A DNA stretch of 64,000 nt from Chryseobacterium gleum (GTDB taxonomy: Bacteria > Bacteroidota > Bacteroidia > Flavobacteriales_D > Crocinitomicaceae): the NCBI GenBank assembly GCA_945862165.1, contig CAMAXI010000007.1:62001-126000 (forward strand), in the 5' to 3' direction. Below, in pieces: positions 8,947 to 18,481 of the stretch. Position 1 is the stretch's first letter. Each line of letters opens with the position of its first letter. Made by a program: the position numbers and the translations under genes. Below the pieces are notes generated by a model, which saw only the letters and a list, made by a program, of their open reading frames with translations, had not been told where the DNA came from and made no database searches.

Positions 8947-10146
8947 TTAACGCTCCATGATTTTTGCAGCAGCTCCTTTTGAATTTTCTATTTCAAGCAT
9001 ACATTTTTCTTGTAATTCTTTCAAATTAGATTCAATAAGTTGCATCGCATCAGAAAATTCCTCGCTTGTTTTGATCGAAAACCCAATCCCTGCATCTATA
9101 AATTGTTGTGCTTCTGGGAATTTCGCATGTAAAGGTCCAAAGATAACCGGTAGACCAAACACCACAGGTTCAAGTGTATTGTGCAACTTTCCTGTAAATC
9201 CACCTCCAATAAATGCGATTTTTCCATAGGAATAAGCATTAGCTAATTTGCCGATACAGTCAACTAACAAGATAGATTTGTCTTTTTGGTCCGTATACTT
9301 TGAATAACGAATAATTTCGTTTTGAAATAGTTTTTCGATGGATATTAGATGATTTTCTGAAATGTCATGTGGAGCGATGATTATTTTATTGGAAACTGAC
9401 GTAAAATAACGATACAATAATTGTTCTTCAACTGGCCAAGAACTTCCTAAAATAAGCGCTTTTTCCCCTTGTAAAAAGTCTTCTATTATTAAATCTTGCA
9501 CTACTGATTTTTTGTTTTCTATTACTTTATCAAATCGTGTATCTCCTGTTATACGCACATTATGAATACCAATTTTATGTAAAAGGATGCTTGTTTCTTC
9601 ATTTTGAACATAGAAATAATTAAAAGAATTAAGTCCTTTACGGAATAATCCTCCGTACCACTTGAAAAATATTTGGGATGGTCTTAAAATACAGCTGATG
9701 CTGTATAAAGGAATTTTTTGTTTGCTGATTTCAAAAATGTAGTTTAACCAAAATTCATATTTAACAAAATATACCGCTTTCGGGTTGAAGTGATTTAGTA
9801 ATTTTCGTGCGTTTTTTCGGGTGTCTATCGGTAAATAATAAACAAAATCAGCCGTGTGTTTTCGCTTGTGGTAATGTTCCATGCCGGAAGGACTAAAGAA
9901 AGTAACAAGTATTTTACAAGTAGGATTTCTTTCTTTTACTAAATTCATCACCGGTATCCCTTGATCGAATTCGCCTAAAGATGCGCAATGAAACCAATAG
10001 ATAGAAGTGTTTTTAGGAATCGTTGGTAATTTTTGCCAATAATTTTTTCGCCCTTGAATCCATGCTTTTGCTTTTGGATGAAAACCTTGAATAAGCCATA
10101 ACAATAAAGCATATGCTCGGATGGAAAAATTATAAAGCAAAGCCAT
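8947..10146 (-). CDS. waaA: 3-deoxy-D-manno-octulosonic acid (Kdo) transferase
   Basis: 399 residues, GT30 family. WaaA transfers Kdo from CMP-Kdo to the lipid A precursor at the cytoplasmic face of the inner membrane, the first step of the LPS core. A hydrophobic N-terminal anchor (YALLLWLIQGF) precedes the N-lobe with FHCASLGEFDQGIPVMN, holding the catalytic Glu. The C-lobe has IAFIGGGFTGKLHNTLEP and GLPVIFGPLHAKFPEAQ, typical nucleotide-sugar contacts. It follows the barrel gene by 3 bases and probably shares its transcript. Its presence shows a Gram-negative envelope with Kdo-type LPS. Confidence 0.95.
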   Translation of the reverse strand: MALLYNFSIRAYALLLWLIQGFHPKAKAWIQGRKNYWQKLPTIPKNTSIYWFHCASLGEFDQGIPVMNLVKERNPTCKILVTFFSPSGMEHYHKRKHTADFVYYLPIDTRKNARKLLNHFNPKAVYFVKYEFWLNYIFEISKQKIPLYSISCILRPSQIFFKWYGGLFRKGLNSFNYFYVQNEETSILLHKIGIHNVRITGDTRFDKVIENKKSVVQDLIIEDFLQGEKALILGSSWPVEEQLLYRYFTSVSNKIIIAPHDISENHLISIEKLFQNEIIRYSKYTDQKDKSILLVDCIGKLANAYSYGKIAFIGGGFTGKLHNTLEPVVFGLPVIFGPLHAKFPEAQQFIDAGIGFSIKTSEEFSDAMQLIESNLKELQEKCMLEIENSKGAAAKIMER

Positions 10147-10149
10147 GTT

Positions 10150-10905
10150 TTAATCGTAATAAAATTCTTTTGGTTTACTCTTATAAATAGGTATTAACCA
10201 ACCAGCTCTGAAGCCATATAGGTTATCTCTACGCATACTTGTTGAGACTTGTTCTGTTGGTTGATCAAATAAAATAGTTCTTTGGTTGAATGTATACCCT
10301 TGTAAGAAATAAAAACCAGCATAAAAATTAACCAATCCATTGTTTGCCATATAGGCATATCCTAAAAATTCATGGGTAGAAACACCTCCCGTTAATCGAT
10401 CATACCCTTTACGATAATCTAATTCTACTTGTGGAATAATTTGTTTATTAGACTCTATTCGAATGTGGTATTGCAAATACCCAGCACCTGCTTGAATAAA
10501 AATTCCAGAGTTTGGATTTGAACCAAAGATTGGTATTATTTTTCCAAAGGATAGATTAGTGTTATAGCCTCTCGAAAAAAGTAAAATAGCAGCAACATCT
10601 CCATTTACATCCGTAATGTTACCATACGAATCTCTCAAATTTTTTAAGATGTCTCCAGTTTTAATTTGATTGCCAAATAAGAAATTAACATCAACTCCTA
10701 AAAACCAATTTCGTTTTGTCTTATATCCAGCATTTATTCCAAGACTGTTTAATAAACCAAAGCGTTCTTGTAAAGAATTAATTGGTTGGTTTATTCCATA
10801 TTGAATCCCAACCCATGGCGTACCAATGGTTTCTGAACTTACATTTCTTTGACCAAGCAGAGAAGAGGATATAAGCGTTAGCAGAAATAGTAACTGTCGT
10901 TGCAT
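10150..10905 (-). CDS. Predicted outer-membrane beta-barrel protein, family not recognised
   Basis: 251 residues with a clear signal peptide (MQRQLLFLLTLISSSLLGQ). The mature part alternates amphipathic strands rich in Gly, Tyr and Phe (WVGIQYGINQ, FLGVDVNFLFGNQ, LVNFYAGFYFLQGYTF, YGFRAGWLIPIY), consistent with an 8-10 strand barrel of the kind common in this phylum. Nothing shows a specific substrate. It lies 3 bases upstream of waaA in the same direction, a link to the LPS/envelope theme but not proof of a role. A perfect -7 box sits 5 bases before its ATG. Confidence 0.7.
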   Translation of the reverse strand: MQRQLLFLLTLISSSLLGQRNVSSETIGTPWVGIQYGINQPINSLQERFGLLNSLGINAGYKTKRNWFLGVDVNFLFGNQIKTGDILKNLRDSYGNITDVNGDVAAILLFSRGYNTNLSFGKIIPIFGSNPNSGIFIQAGAGYLQYHIRIESNKQIIPQVELDYRKGYDRLTGGVSTHEFLGYAYMANNGLVNFYAGFYFLQGYTFNQRTILFDQPTEQVSTSMRRDNLYGFRAGWLIPIYKSKPKEFYYD

Positions 10906-10909
10906 AACT

Positions 10910-10917
10910 CAAAGATA
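10910..10917 (-). promoter_or_regulatory. Putative -7 element of the barrel-waaA transcript
   Basis: TATCTTTG on the minus strand matches TAnnTTTG. The last G is 5 bases from the ATG at 10905, which would place the transcript start at or next to the A of ATG. Confidence 0.45.
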
Positions 10918-11010
10918 CATTGAAAAATGAATTTAGGGATATTTGCTGAAAGGAATTGAAATTTCAAGTTTAAAAGTGTAATAAATTCAAGGAATTAAAA
11001 TCAAAATAAT

Positions 11011-11018
11011 TACTTTTG
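11011..11018 (+). promoter_or_regulatory. Putative promoter of the nucleotide-sugar operon
   Basis: TACTTTTG matches the -7 consensus and lies 54 bases before the ATG at 11073. No convincing -33 TTTG is present. No other strong match was found in the 167-base gap between the divergent genes. Confidence 0.45.
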
Positions 11019-11072
11019 TTGATTAGACTGAAAAGCATTAATAACGCTCAAATATTCGGAAAAAAACAACGA

Positions 11073-12209
11073 ATGAAAAAAATACAAATGGTTGACTTAC
11101 AGTCACAATATAAAAAGATAAAAACAGAAATTGATGCTGCAATTATCAATGTGATTGAACAGGCTAATTTTATTAATGGACCAGAAGTTGGTGAATTTCG
11201 TTCTGATTTAGAAAAATATTTGAATGTACAGCATGTTATTCCATGTGCGAACGGTACAGATGCATTGCAAATTGCATTGATGTCTTTGGGTTTAAAGCCA
11301 GGAGATGAGGTGATAACACCTTCTTTTACGTATATAGCTACAACAGAAGTTATAGCATTATTACATTTAGTTCCTGTTTTTGTAGATGTTCTACCAGACA
11401 CATTCTGTATCGATCCAACCAAAATAGAAGCGGCTATTTCCCCAAAAACAAAAGCGATAGTTCCTGTACATTTGTATGGACAATGTGCGGATATAGATGC
11501 AATTTTAGAAATAGCCAACAAACATAATCTTGCAGTTATCGAGGATACTGCCCAAGCGATTGGAGCTGAATATACCCATAAAGACGGTTCTGTGTCCAAA
11601 GCAGGGACTATAGGAGATATTGGTTGCACCTCTTTTTTCCCATCTAAAAATTTAGGGTGTTATGGTGATGGAGGTGCAATGTACACGAATAACGCAGAGC
11701 TAGCAGTGAATTTAAAGAAGATAGCAAATCACGGGCAAGTAGTTAAATATCATCACGAAGTAGTAGGGTGTAATTCCAGACTAGATACAATTCAAGCGGC
11801 AATTTTAAAAATTAAATTAAGAGATTTAGATAATTATTGTGCTGCTCGACAAAAAGTTGCTGCATACTATGATGCTGCTTTTGCTTCAATACCACAGATT
11901 ACAATTCCGGTAAGAGATGTTAAATCCACCCATGTTTTTCATCAATATACGGTAAAATTAGACGGTGTTGATCGCACAGGATTGATTAATTATTTGTCTG
12001 AAAACGGTATACCTTCGATGGTATACTATCCACTTCCTGCACACAAACAAGGAATGTTCAAAGCATTTGGTAAAGAGAATCAAGATTTACCAGTCACCAA
12101 TTTATTGACAACACAAGTGCTTTCTTTTCCTATTCATACTGAAATGGAAGAAGCGCAATTAGAATATATTACAAATCATATCATACACTTTATAAACGCT
12201 AACAAATGA
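11073..12209 (+). CDS. wbpE: DegT/DnrJ/EryC1 aminotransferase, WbpE/WlbC-like
   Basis: 378 residues from the ATG at 11073. A start at 11016 is possible in frame but adds a tail without family similarity. This is a PLP-dependent sugar aminotransferase: N-terminal VDLQSQYKKIK, cofactor region NGTDALQIAL, VITPSFTYIATTE, PVHLYGQCADID, the Asp in VIEDTAQAIGA, and the Schiff-base Lys in SFFPSKNLGCYGDGGA. WbpE/WlbC members convert UDP-3-keto-GlcNAcA to the 3-amino sugar with glutamate as donor. The presence of the oxidoreductase, acetyltransferase and 6-dehydrogenase in the same operon favours this assignment over other members such as FdtB. Its stop overlaps the ugd ATG by 4 bases. Confidence 0.85.
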   Translation: MKKIQMVDLQSQYKKIKTEIDAAIINVIEQANFINGPEVGEFRSDLEKYLNVQHVIPCANGTDALQIALMSLGLKPGDEVITPSFTYIATTEVIALLHLVPVFVDVLPDTFCIDPTKIEAAISPKTKAIVPVHLYGQCADIDAILEIANKHNLAVIEDTAQAIGAEYTHKDGSVSKAGTIGDIGCTSFFPSKNLGCYGDGGAMYTNNAELAVNLKKIANHGQVVKYHHEVVGCNSRLDTIQAAILKIKLRDLDNYCAARQKVAAYYDAAFASIPQITIPVRDVKSTHVFHQYTVKLDGVDRTGLINYLSENGIPSMVYYPLPAHKQGMFKAFGKENQDLPVTNLLTTQVLSFPIHTEMEEAQLEYITNHIIHFINANK

Positions 12210-13522
12210 AAAAAATAGCTGTCATAGGAACAGGTTACGTTGGTTTAGTTACCGGTACTTGTTTTGCTGAAACTGGTAATCAAGTAATATGTGTAGACAA
12301 CAATGTTGCTAAAGTAGAAAAAATGCGTAGCGGAGAAATTCCGATTTACGAACCACATTTAGACGTTTTATTTGAACGAAATATCAAAGCAAATCGTTTG
12401 GTTTTCACAACCGACTTATTGGAAGGTATAAAAGATGCTGAAATTATATTTTTAGCATTACCTACACCTCCAGGAGAAGATGGTTCTGCAGATTTATCGT
12501 ACATTTTAGGTGTCGCAGAAGAATTAGGTAAAATCATTACGGATTATAAAGTTGTAGTTGATAAGAGTACAGTTCCAGTTGGTACCGCAGAAAAAGTGCG
12601 TTTAGCGATGGCTAAAAATGCTACCGTTGATTTTGACGTGGTTTCTAATCCAGAGTTTTTGCGCGAAGGTTTTGCAGTGGATGATTTTATGAAGCCAGAT
12701 CGCGTGGTAATTGGTACTTCTTCGGACCGTGCAAAAAAAACAATGGACCAATTATACAAACCATTTGTTCGCCAAGGAAATCCTATCATTTTCATGGATG
12801 AAAAATCTGCGGAATTAACTAAATATGCAGCAAATTCATTCCTTGCAACTAAAATTACATTCATGAACGAGATTGCAAATTTTTGTGAGTTAGTTGGTGC
12901 GGATGTAGACAAAGTTCGTATTGGTATTGGTTCAGATGAGCGTATTGGAAAACGTTTCTTATTTCCAGGAATTGGCTATGGAGGTTCTTGTTTTCCGAAA
13001 GATGTGCAGGCATTAGTAAAATCTGGAAATGAATACAATTTTTCGTTTGAAATATTGAAATCTGTAATGACTGTTAATGAAGAACAAAAAACGGTTATTA
13101 TTCCAAAAATTAAAAACTTCTTTCGAGGCGACTTGAAAGGTAAAAAAATTGCGCTTTGGGGCTTAGCCTTCAAACCAGATACGGATGACATTCGTGAGGC
13201 TCCAGCGTTATATATTATTGATGCATTGGTAGATGCAGGCGCTACAGTTACCGCTTTTGATCCTGAAGCAATGCCAAATGTGCAAGGAGTAATTGGAGAT
13301 AAAATCACTTATGCTTCCAATGAATATGAAGCGTTAGAGAATGCGGATGCGTTGGTTGTTTGTACAGAGTGGGGTATTTTTAGAAATCCGGATTTTGATA
13401 AAATCGCTGCATTGTTAAACGATAAAGTGATTTTTGATGGAAGAAACCTGTTTGATTTAAACGAAATGAATGAAAGAGGTTTTTATTACAGCTCAATAGG
13501 TCGTTCTATTGTTGAAAAATAA
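12206..13522 (+). CDS. ugd: UDP-glucose 6-dehydrogenase
   Basis: 438 residues. It oxidises UDP-glucose to UDP-glucuronate with 2 NAD+. The Rossmann motif IGTGYVGLVTGTCFAETG opens the protein, followed by LPTPPGEDGSADLSY, DKSTVPVGTAEKVR, NPEFLREGFAVDDF and the catalytic Cys in GIGYGGSCFPKDV. The C-terminal domain has ALWGLAFKPDTDDIREAP. The product feeds the next gene, UDP-glucuronate decarboxylase. Translation is coupled to the preceding gene by a 4-base overlap. Confidence 0.94.
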   Translation: MKKIAVIGTGYVGLVTGTCFAETGNQVICVDNNVAKVEKMRSGEIPIYEPHLDVLFERNIKANRLVFTTDLLEGIKDAEIIFLALPTPPGEDGSADLSYILGVAEELGKIITDYKVVVDKSTVPVGTAEKVRLAMAKNATVDFDVVSNPEFLREGFAVDDFMKPDRVVIGTSSDRAKKTMDQLYKPFVRQGNPIIFMDEKSAELTKYAANSFLATKITFMNEIANFCELVGADVDKVRIGIGSDERIGKRFLFPGIGYGGSCFPKDVQALVKSGNEYNFSFEILKSVMTVNEEQKTVIIPKIKNFFRGDLKGKKIALWGLAFKPDTDDIREAPALYIIDALVDAGATVTAFDPEAMPNVQGVIGDKITYASNEYEALENADALVVCTEWGIFRNPDFDKIAALLNDKVIFDGRNLFDLNEMNERGFYYSSIGRSIVEK

Positions 13523-13528
13523 GCTAAA

Positions 13529-14524
13529 ATGGAAAGAAGAAAAAGAATATTGATTACAGGGGCAGCCGGATTTTTAGGTTCGCATTTGTGTGATCGTTTT
13601 ATCAAAGAGAATTACCATGTTATTGCCATGGATAATTTAATTACAGGGCGTTTAAAGAATATAGAACATCTTTTCAAATTAGAAAATTTTGAGTTTTATA
13701 ATCACGATGTTTCTAAATTTATTCATGTACCAGGAGAGCTAGATTATATATTGCACTTTGCATCTCCAGCAAGTCCGATAGATTATTTGAAAATTCCAAT
13801 ACAGACTTTAAAAGTAGGTTCGTTAGGAATCCATAATTGTTTAGGTTTAGCAAAGGTGAAGGGTGCGCGTGTATTAATTGCTTCTACTTCTGAAGTTTAT
13901 GGAGACCCAACGGTACATCCACAACCGGAAGAATATTGGGGAAATGTAAATCCTGTTGGACCTCGTGGGGTTTACGATGAGGCAAAACGTTTCCAAGAAG
14001 CAATGACCATGGCATATCATTCATATCATGGTTTAGAAACTCGAATTGTACGCATATTCAATACGTATGGCCCAAGAATGCGTTTGAATGATGGGCGTGT
14101 ATTACCAGCTTTTATTGGTCAAGCATTAAGAGGAGAGGATTTAACCATCTTTGGTGACGGTTCTCAAACACGATCTTTCTGCTATGTGGATGATTTAGTA
14201 GAAGGTATCTACCGTTTATTACATTCTGATTATGCAGAACCAGTGAATATTGGGAATCCAGACGAAATAACGATTAGTCAATTTGCGGAAGAAATCATAA
14301 AATTGACAAATACCGATCAAAAAGTTGTTTACCATGATTTGCCGGTTAATGACCCTAAACAACGTCAACCAAATATTACAAAAGCGAAAGCTATTTTAGC
14401 TTGGGAGCCAAAAGTATCCCGTAGTGAAGGTTTAAAATTGACCTACGAATATTTTTGTAGTCTTTCGGAAGAAGAATTGAGACACAAAGAACATAATAAT
14501 TTTGATAATTATATAGTAAAATAA
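13529..14524 (+). CDS. UDP-glucuronate decarboxylase (UDP-xylose synthase)
   Basis: 331 residues, extended short-chain dehydrogenase family. It decarboxylates UDP-glucuronate to UDP-xylose. NAD-binding [16 protein letters not shown], then [19 protein letters not shown] and the catalytic Tyr-Lys pair in [11 protein letters not shown], with [11 protein letters not shown] and [16 protein letters not shown] typical of the UXS branch. The bacterial or eukaryotic UXS1 type is recognisable by [10 protein letters not shown] rather than the 4,6-dehydratase pattern. It follows ugd by 6 bases and so completes UDP-glucose to UDP-xylose. It overlaps the acetyltransferase gene by one base. Confidence 0.92.
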   Translation: MERRKRILITGAAGFLGSHLCDRFIKENYHVIAMDNLITGRLKNIEHLFKLENFEFYNHDVSKFIHVPGELDYILHFASPASPIDYLKIPIQTLKVGSLGIHNCLGLAKVKGARVLIASTSEVYGDPTVHPQPEEYWGNVNPVGPRGVYDEAKRFQEAMTMAYHSYHGLETRIVRIFNTYGPRMRLNDGRVLPAFIGQALRGEDLTIFGDGSQTRSFCYVDDLVEGIYRLLHSDYAEPVNIGNPDEITISQFAEEIIKLTNTDQKVVYHDLPVNDPKQRQPNITKAKAILAWEPKVSRSEGLKLTYEYFCSLSEEELRHKEHNNFDNYIVK

Positions 14525-15099
14525 TGGACTATTTTGCCCACGAAACAGCATTTGTTGATCCCGGTTGTACCATAGGAAAAGGAACTAAAATTTGGCATTT
14601 TTCGCATATTATGCCAAATTGTATTTTGGGTGAAAATTGTAATATTGGCCAAAATGTGGTTATATCTCCGGATGTAGTTTTAGGAAAAAACGTCAAAGTG
14701 CAAAACAATGTATCAATATATACAGGTGTTATTTGTGAAGATGATGTTTTTCTTGGTCCATCTATGGTTTTTACGAACGTAATGAATCCTAGAAGCGCTG
14801 TGAACCGTAAAAATGAATACCTTAAAACAGTAGTTCGAAGAGGTGCATCAATTGGTGCAAATGCTACTATTGTATGTGGGCATGATATTGGAGAGTTTGC
14901 TTTTATAGGAGCGGGGGCTGTAGTTACAAAAACAGTAGCACCATACGCTTTAATGGTTGGAAATCCCGCGCGACAATTAGGGTGGATGAGTGAATACGGA
15001 CAAAGACTAGAGTTCAATAATGAAGGAGTTGCTATATGCTCTGAAAGTGGAGAGGAATATAAGTTAGAAAATAATAAGGTCATTAAAATAAGCAAATGA
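14524..15099 (+). CDS. wbpD: N-acetyltransferase with left-handed beta-helix, WbpD/WlbB-like
   Basis: 191 residues, the usual length of WbpD/WlbB. Hexapeptide repeats cover most of the chain ([54 protein letters not shown], ending [16 protein letters not shown]), forming a trimeric beta-helix. Family members acetylate the 3-amino group of UDP-GlcNAc(3NH2)A using acetyl-CoA. The catalytic-type His-Asn region is in the [19 protein letters not shown] loop. It overlaps the next gene by 4 bases, which supports coordinated translation with the oxidoreductase. Confidence 0.88.
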   Translation: MDYFAHETAFVDPGCTIGKGTKIWHFSHIMPNCILGENCNIGQNVVISPDVVLGKNVKVQNNVSIYTGVICEDDVFLGPSMVFTNVMNPRSAVNRKNEYLKTVVRRGASIGANATIVCGHDIGEFAFIGAGAVVTKTVAPYALMVGNPARQLGWMSEYGQRLEFNNEGVAICSESGEEYKLENNKVIKISK

Positions 15100-16142
15100 T
15101 TGTAACGAACGAAAAAGTAAGATTTGCAGTTGTTGGTGCTGGACATATCGGAAAGCGTCATGCAGAAATGATTTCACGTGATCCAGAGGCAGAGCTAGTT
15201 GCAATGGTTGATGTAAGAAGTGCACAAGAATGTGGTTTAGATAAAAACATACCATTTTTTAATACAATAGAAGATTTATTAGCATCAGGTTTGGAATTTG
15301 ATGTTGTAAATATCTGTACGCCAAATGGCTTACATGCAGAACAGTCTATCAAGGCTTTGGAGGCAAGAAAACATGTAGTTTGTGAAAAACCTATGGGCTT
15401 ATCGAAAGAAGCGTGTGAACAAGTGATTTTTAAATCTTTACAAATGTCTCGCAATGTATTTTGTGTCATGCAAAATAGATATTCGCCGCCTTCTGAATGG
15501 ATTAAAAAAGTTGTGGAAGAAAAAATATTAGGTGATATTTTTATGGTCCAATTGAACTGTTATTGGAACAGAGATGCGCGCTACTATAAAAAAGGAGGGT
15601 GGAAAGGAACTCAAGAATTAGATGGAGGAACATTGTTTACTCAATTCTCTCATTTTATAGATATTATGTATTGGTTGTTTGGAGATATAGATAATATCAA
15701 AGGTAACTTTGCAGATTTTACGCATCAAGATACAACTGATTTTGAAGACTCTGGCTTTGTTTCTTTTGATTTCTTGAATGGAGGTATGGGATCGATCAAT
15801 TATTCCACAGCTGTTACAGATAAAAATCTTGAAAGTTCCATGACAATTATTGGAAGTAAAGGCAGTGTGAAAATTGGTGGTCAATATATGAATGAAGTGG
15901 AAGTTTGTAATATCCCAGGATATGAAATGCCTATTTTAGCTGAATCTAGTCCTGCAAATGATTATGGTCCGTACAAAGGTTCCGCTGCAAACCACCATTT
16001 TTTAATTTCCAATGTAGTTCAAACATTAAAAGGAAAAGCAAGTGCTACAACAAATGCTTTAGAAGGCTTAAAAGTAGTTGAGATTATTGAAAGAATTTAT
16101 AACGTAAGAAATGAGCAACTCAATGTATCAAAAGTTAATTAA
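15096..16142 (+). CDS. wbpB: Gfo/Idh/MocA oxidoreductase, WbpB/WlbA-like
   Basis: 348 residues. The N-terminal Rossmann domain has [15 protein letters not shown], the dinucleotide-sugar segment has [29 protein letters not shown] with the catalytic-type Lys, and the C-terminal Gfo/Idh domain includes [19 protein letters not shown]. WbpB/WlbA oxidises the C3 hydroxyl of UDP-GlcNAcA to the 3-keto sugar that the aminotransferase uses. Whether NAD+ is recycled by 2-oxoglutarate (as in Pseudomonas WbpB) cannot be read from the sequence. The 3' end overlaps the next gene by 32 bases. Confidence 0.87.
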   Translation: MIVTNEKVRFAVVGAGHIGKRHAEMISRDPEAELVAMVDVRSAQECGLDKNIPFFNTIEDLLASGLEFDVVNICTPNGLHAEQSIKALEARKHVVCEKPMGLSKEACEQVIFKSLQMSRNVFCVMQNRYSPPSEWIKKVVEEKILGDIFMVQLNCYWNRDARYYKKGGWKGTQELDGGTLFTQFSHFIDIMYWLFGDIDNIKGNFADFTHQDTTDFEDSGFVSFDFLNGGMGSINYSTAVTDKNLESSMTIIGSKGSVKIGGQYMNEVEVCNIPGYEMPILAESSPANDYGPYKGSAANHHFLISNVVQTLKGKASATTNALEGLKVVEIIERIYNVRNEQLNVSKVN

Positions 16143-17415
16143 TAAAGAAGCTAAATTAGCGGTTATCGGTTTAGGTTATGTTGGTCTACCGATAGCGTTA
16201 GAATTTGCAAGAACGATTAAGGTTATCGGATTCGATATCAATCAAGCACGTGTCGATATGATGCGTAATAATATCGATCCAAGTCAAGAATTAGATACAG
16301 CTGCTTTTGATGGATGTGATATTCATTTTACAGCTGATTTGGAAGATCTTAGAGAAGCAACTTTTTTTATTGTTGCTGTTCCAACACCGATTGATTCTGC
16401 AAATGTTCCGGATTTAAAACCCTTGTTAGGTGCTTCAACGACCGTTGGAAAAGTACTTAAAAAAGGGGATTATGTGGTGTTTGAATCTACCGTTTATCCA
16501 GGTTGTACTGAAGAAGATTGTGTTCCAGTTTTAGAAAAAGAATCTGGATTAAAATTCAGACAAGATTTTATGTTGGGGTATTCGCCTGAACGTATCAATC
16601 CAGGAGATAAAGAACATACGCTTAGAAATATTACTAAAATCGTATCGGGATGCTGTCAAGATTCATTAGATAATATTGCTTCAACCTATGAAATTGTGGT
16701 GGATGCAGGAGTACATAGAGCATCTTCGATCAAAGTTGCTGAAGCTGCAAAAATCATTGAAAATACACAACGCGATGTAAATATTGCGTTAATAAATGAA
16801 CTTTCTATTATATTCAATAAACTGAAAATAAACACTTTTGATGTCTTGGAGGCTGCTGGTACAAAATGGAATTTCTTAAAATTCTTCCCTGGACTAGTTG
16901 GTGGACATTGTATTGGAGTAGATCCCTATTATTTAACCCATAAAGCAGCGCAAGCTGGCTATATATCTAAAGTTATTACATCTGGTCGTTTTGTGAACGA
17001 TTCCATGGGTGGCTACATTGCAAAACAAATTGTTAAAAAAATGATTGCCCAAGGTAAGCACATTCAAGATACGCGTGTATTAGTTATGGGAGCTACATTT
17101 AAAGAAGATGTTACAGATATCCGAAATACAAAGGTGATTGATGTTGTAAAAGAGCTACAATCGTATCAAGTAACCGTTGATTTAGTAGATCCACATGCTT
17201 CTTCTAAAGAAATGGAACATGAATATGGAATTGGATTACATGAGCAACCTGAAGGGTTATATGATTCTATTATTGTAGCTGTCAACCATAAGGATTATAT
17301 GGGTTTAACAGAAGCATATTTTAAGTCTTTATTGATCGATGGTAAAGGTACTTTTGCAGATATCAAAGGGATTTATAGAGGTAAAATAAAAGAATTAGAA
17401 TACTGGAGTTTATAA
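16111..17415 (+). CDS. UDP-N-acetylhexosamine 6-dehydrogenase (TviB/WbpO-like; provides UDP-GlcNAcA)
   Basis: 434 residues. N-terminal LAVIGLGYVGLPIALEFA, catalytic-domain motif SPERINPGDKEHTL, GGHCIGVDPYYLTHKA with the nucleophilic Cys, and C-terminal VMGATFKEDVTDIRNTKV. SPERINPGDK is the form seen in TviB/WbpO rather than the WbpA of Pseudomonas O5. TviB is known to oxidise UDP-GlcNAc to UDP-GlcNAcA, so it can supply the first step here. The ATG at 16111 and another at 16123 both lie within the end of wbpB. The first is listed; the second would remove only four residues. Confidence 0.87.
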   Translation: MSNSMYQKLINKEAKLAVIGLGYVGLPIALEFARTIKVIGFDINQARVDMMRNNIDPSQELDTAAFDGCDIHFTADLEDLREATFFIVAVPTPIDSANVPDLKPLLGASTTVGKVLKKGDYVVFESTVYPGCTEEDCVPVLEKESGLKFRQDFMLGYSPERINPGDKEHTLRNITKIVSGCCQDSLDNIASTYEIVVDAGVHRASSIKVAEAAKIIENTQRDVNIALINELSIIFNKLKINTFDVLEAAGTKWNFLKFFPGLVGGHCIGVDPYYLTHKAAQAGYISKVITSGRFVNDSMGGYIAKQIVKKMIAQGKHIQDTRVLVMGATFKEDVTDIRNTKVIDVVKELQSYQVTVDLVDPHASSKEMEHEYGIGLHEQPEGLYDSIIVAVNHKDYMGLTEAYFKSLLIDGKGTFADIKGIYRGKIKELEYWSL

Positions 17416-17432
17416 AAAATAATTATCAGAAA

Positions 17433-18479
17433 ATGAATATATTAGTTACGGGAGGAGCTGGATTTATCGGATCACATGTTGTGCGTTTATTTGTAAATAA
17501 ATATCCGGAACATACCATTGTTAATTTTGATAAATTGACTTATGCAGGTAATCTTTCTAACTTGAAAGATTTAGCAGGTAAAACAAATTATCATTTTGTA
17601 AAGGGAGATATTTGCTCCCAAGCAGATGTTAAAGCGGTATTTGAAAAATATCAAATTACAGATGTAATTCATTTGGCAGCAGAATCGCACGTAGATAGAT
17701 CGATTGAAGGTCCTATGGAGTTTGCTATGACGAACGTTATAGGTACATTAAATCTATTAAACGAGGCCAAAGCATATTGGAATTTGACTGAAAAACATAC
17801 GTTTCATCATGTTTCAACGGATGAGGTTTATGGTTCATTAGGTGCTGAAGGATTATTTACAGAAACAACTTCCTACGATCCTAGAAGTCCTTATTCTGCG
17901 TCTAAAGCTTCCTCTGATCATTTTGTAAATGCTTTTTTCCATACGTACAATTTCCCGGTGAAAATGAGTAATTGTTCCAATAATTATGGAAGTCATCATT
18001 TTCCTGAAAAATTGATTCCTTTAATGATTCAAAATATTTTGAATATGAAACCTTTACCGGTATACGGAAAAGGAGAAAATATTCGTGATTGGTTGTGGGT
18101 GGAAGACCATGCACGTGCGATTGAAACGATTTTCTTTCAAGGGACATACGGAGAATCTTACAATGTAGGAGGTTTAAATGAATGGAAAAACATTGATTTA
18201 GTACATTATTTGTGTAAGATGTTAGACGAAAAATTAAAGCGTGAACCAGGAACTTCTGCAAGTTTAATCTCGTATGTTACTGATCGCTCTGGACATGATA
18301 TGCGTTACGCTATCGATGCTTCAAAACTGGAAAAAGAATTAGGTTGGACACCTTCTATTACCTTTGAAGAAGGATTGGATAAAACAGTTGATTGGTATTT
18401 AGCTAATGAAGAATGGGTGAAGGAAGTAACGAGTGGAGATTATCAAAAGTATTATTCAGACATGTATTCTAATAGATAA
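17433..18479 (+). CDS. rfbB: dTDP-glucose 4,6-dehydratase
   Basis: 348 residues. It converts dTDP-glucose to dTDP-4-keto-6-deoxyglucose, the second step to dTDP-rhamnose and related deoxysugars. NAD motif TGGAGFIGSHVVRLF, then FDKLTYAGNLSNL, HLAAESHVDRSIEGP, HVSTDEVYGSLG, catalytic SPYSASKASSDHFV and SNCSNNYGSHHFPEKLIP, all characteristic of RmlB. The matching rfbC lies on the other strand at 48384-48929. rfbA and rfbD are not in the window. Confidence 0.93.
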   Translation: MNILVTGGAGFIGSHVVRLFVNKYPEHTIVNFDKLTYAGNLSNLKDLAGKTNYHFVKGDICSQADVKAVFEKYQITDVIHLAAESHVDRSIEGPMEFAMTNVIGTLNLLNEAKAYWNLTEKHTFHHVSTDEVYGSLGAEGLFTETTSYDPRSPYSASKASSDHFVNAFFHTYNFPVKMSNCSNNYGSHHFPEKLIPLMIQNILNMKPLPVYGKGENIRDWLWVEDHARAIETIFFQGTYGESYNVGGLNEWKNIDLVHYLCKMLDEKLKREPGTSASLISYVTDRSGHDMRYAIDASKLEKELGWTPSITFEEGLDKTVDWYLANEEWVKEVTSGDYQKYYSDMYSNR

Positions 18480-18481
18480 TT

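Noticed and set aside
14529-15161. 210-codon minus-strand ORF opposite the acetyltransferase gene
   Set aside because: The plus-strand protein is a clear beta-helix acetyltransferase; the reverse frame has no recognisable motif.
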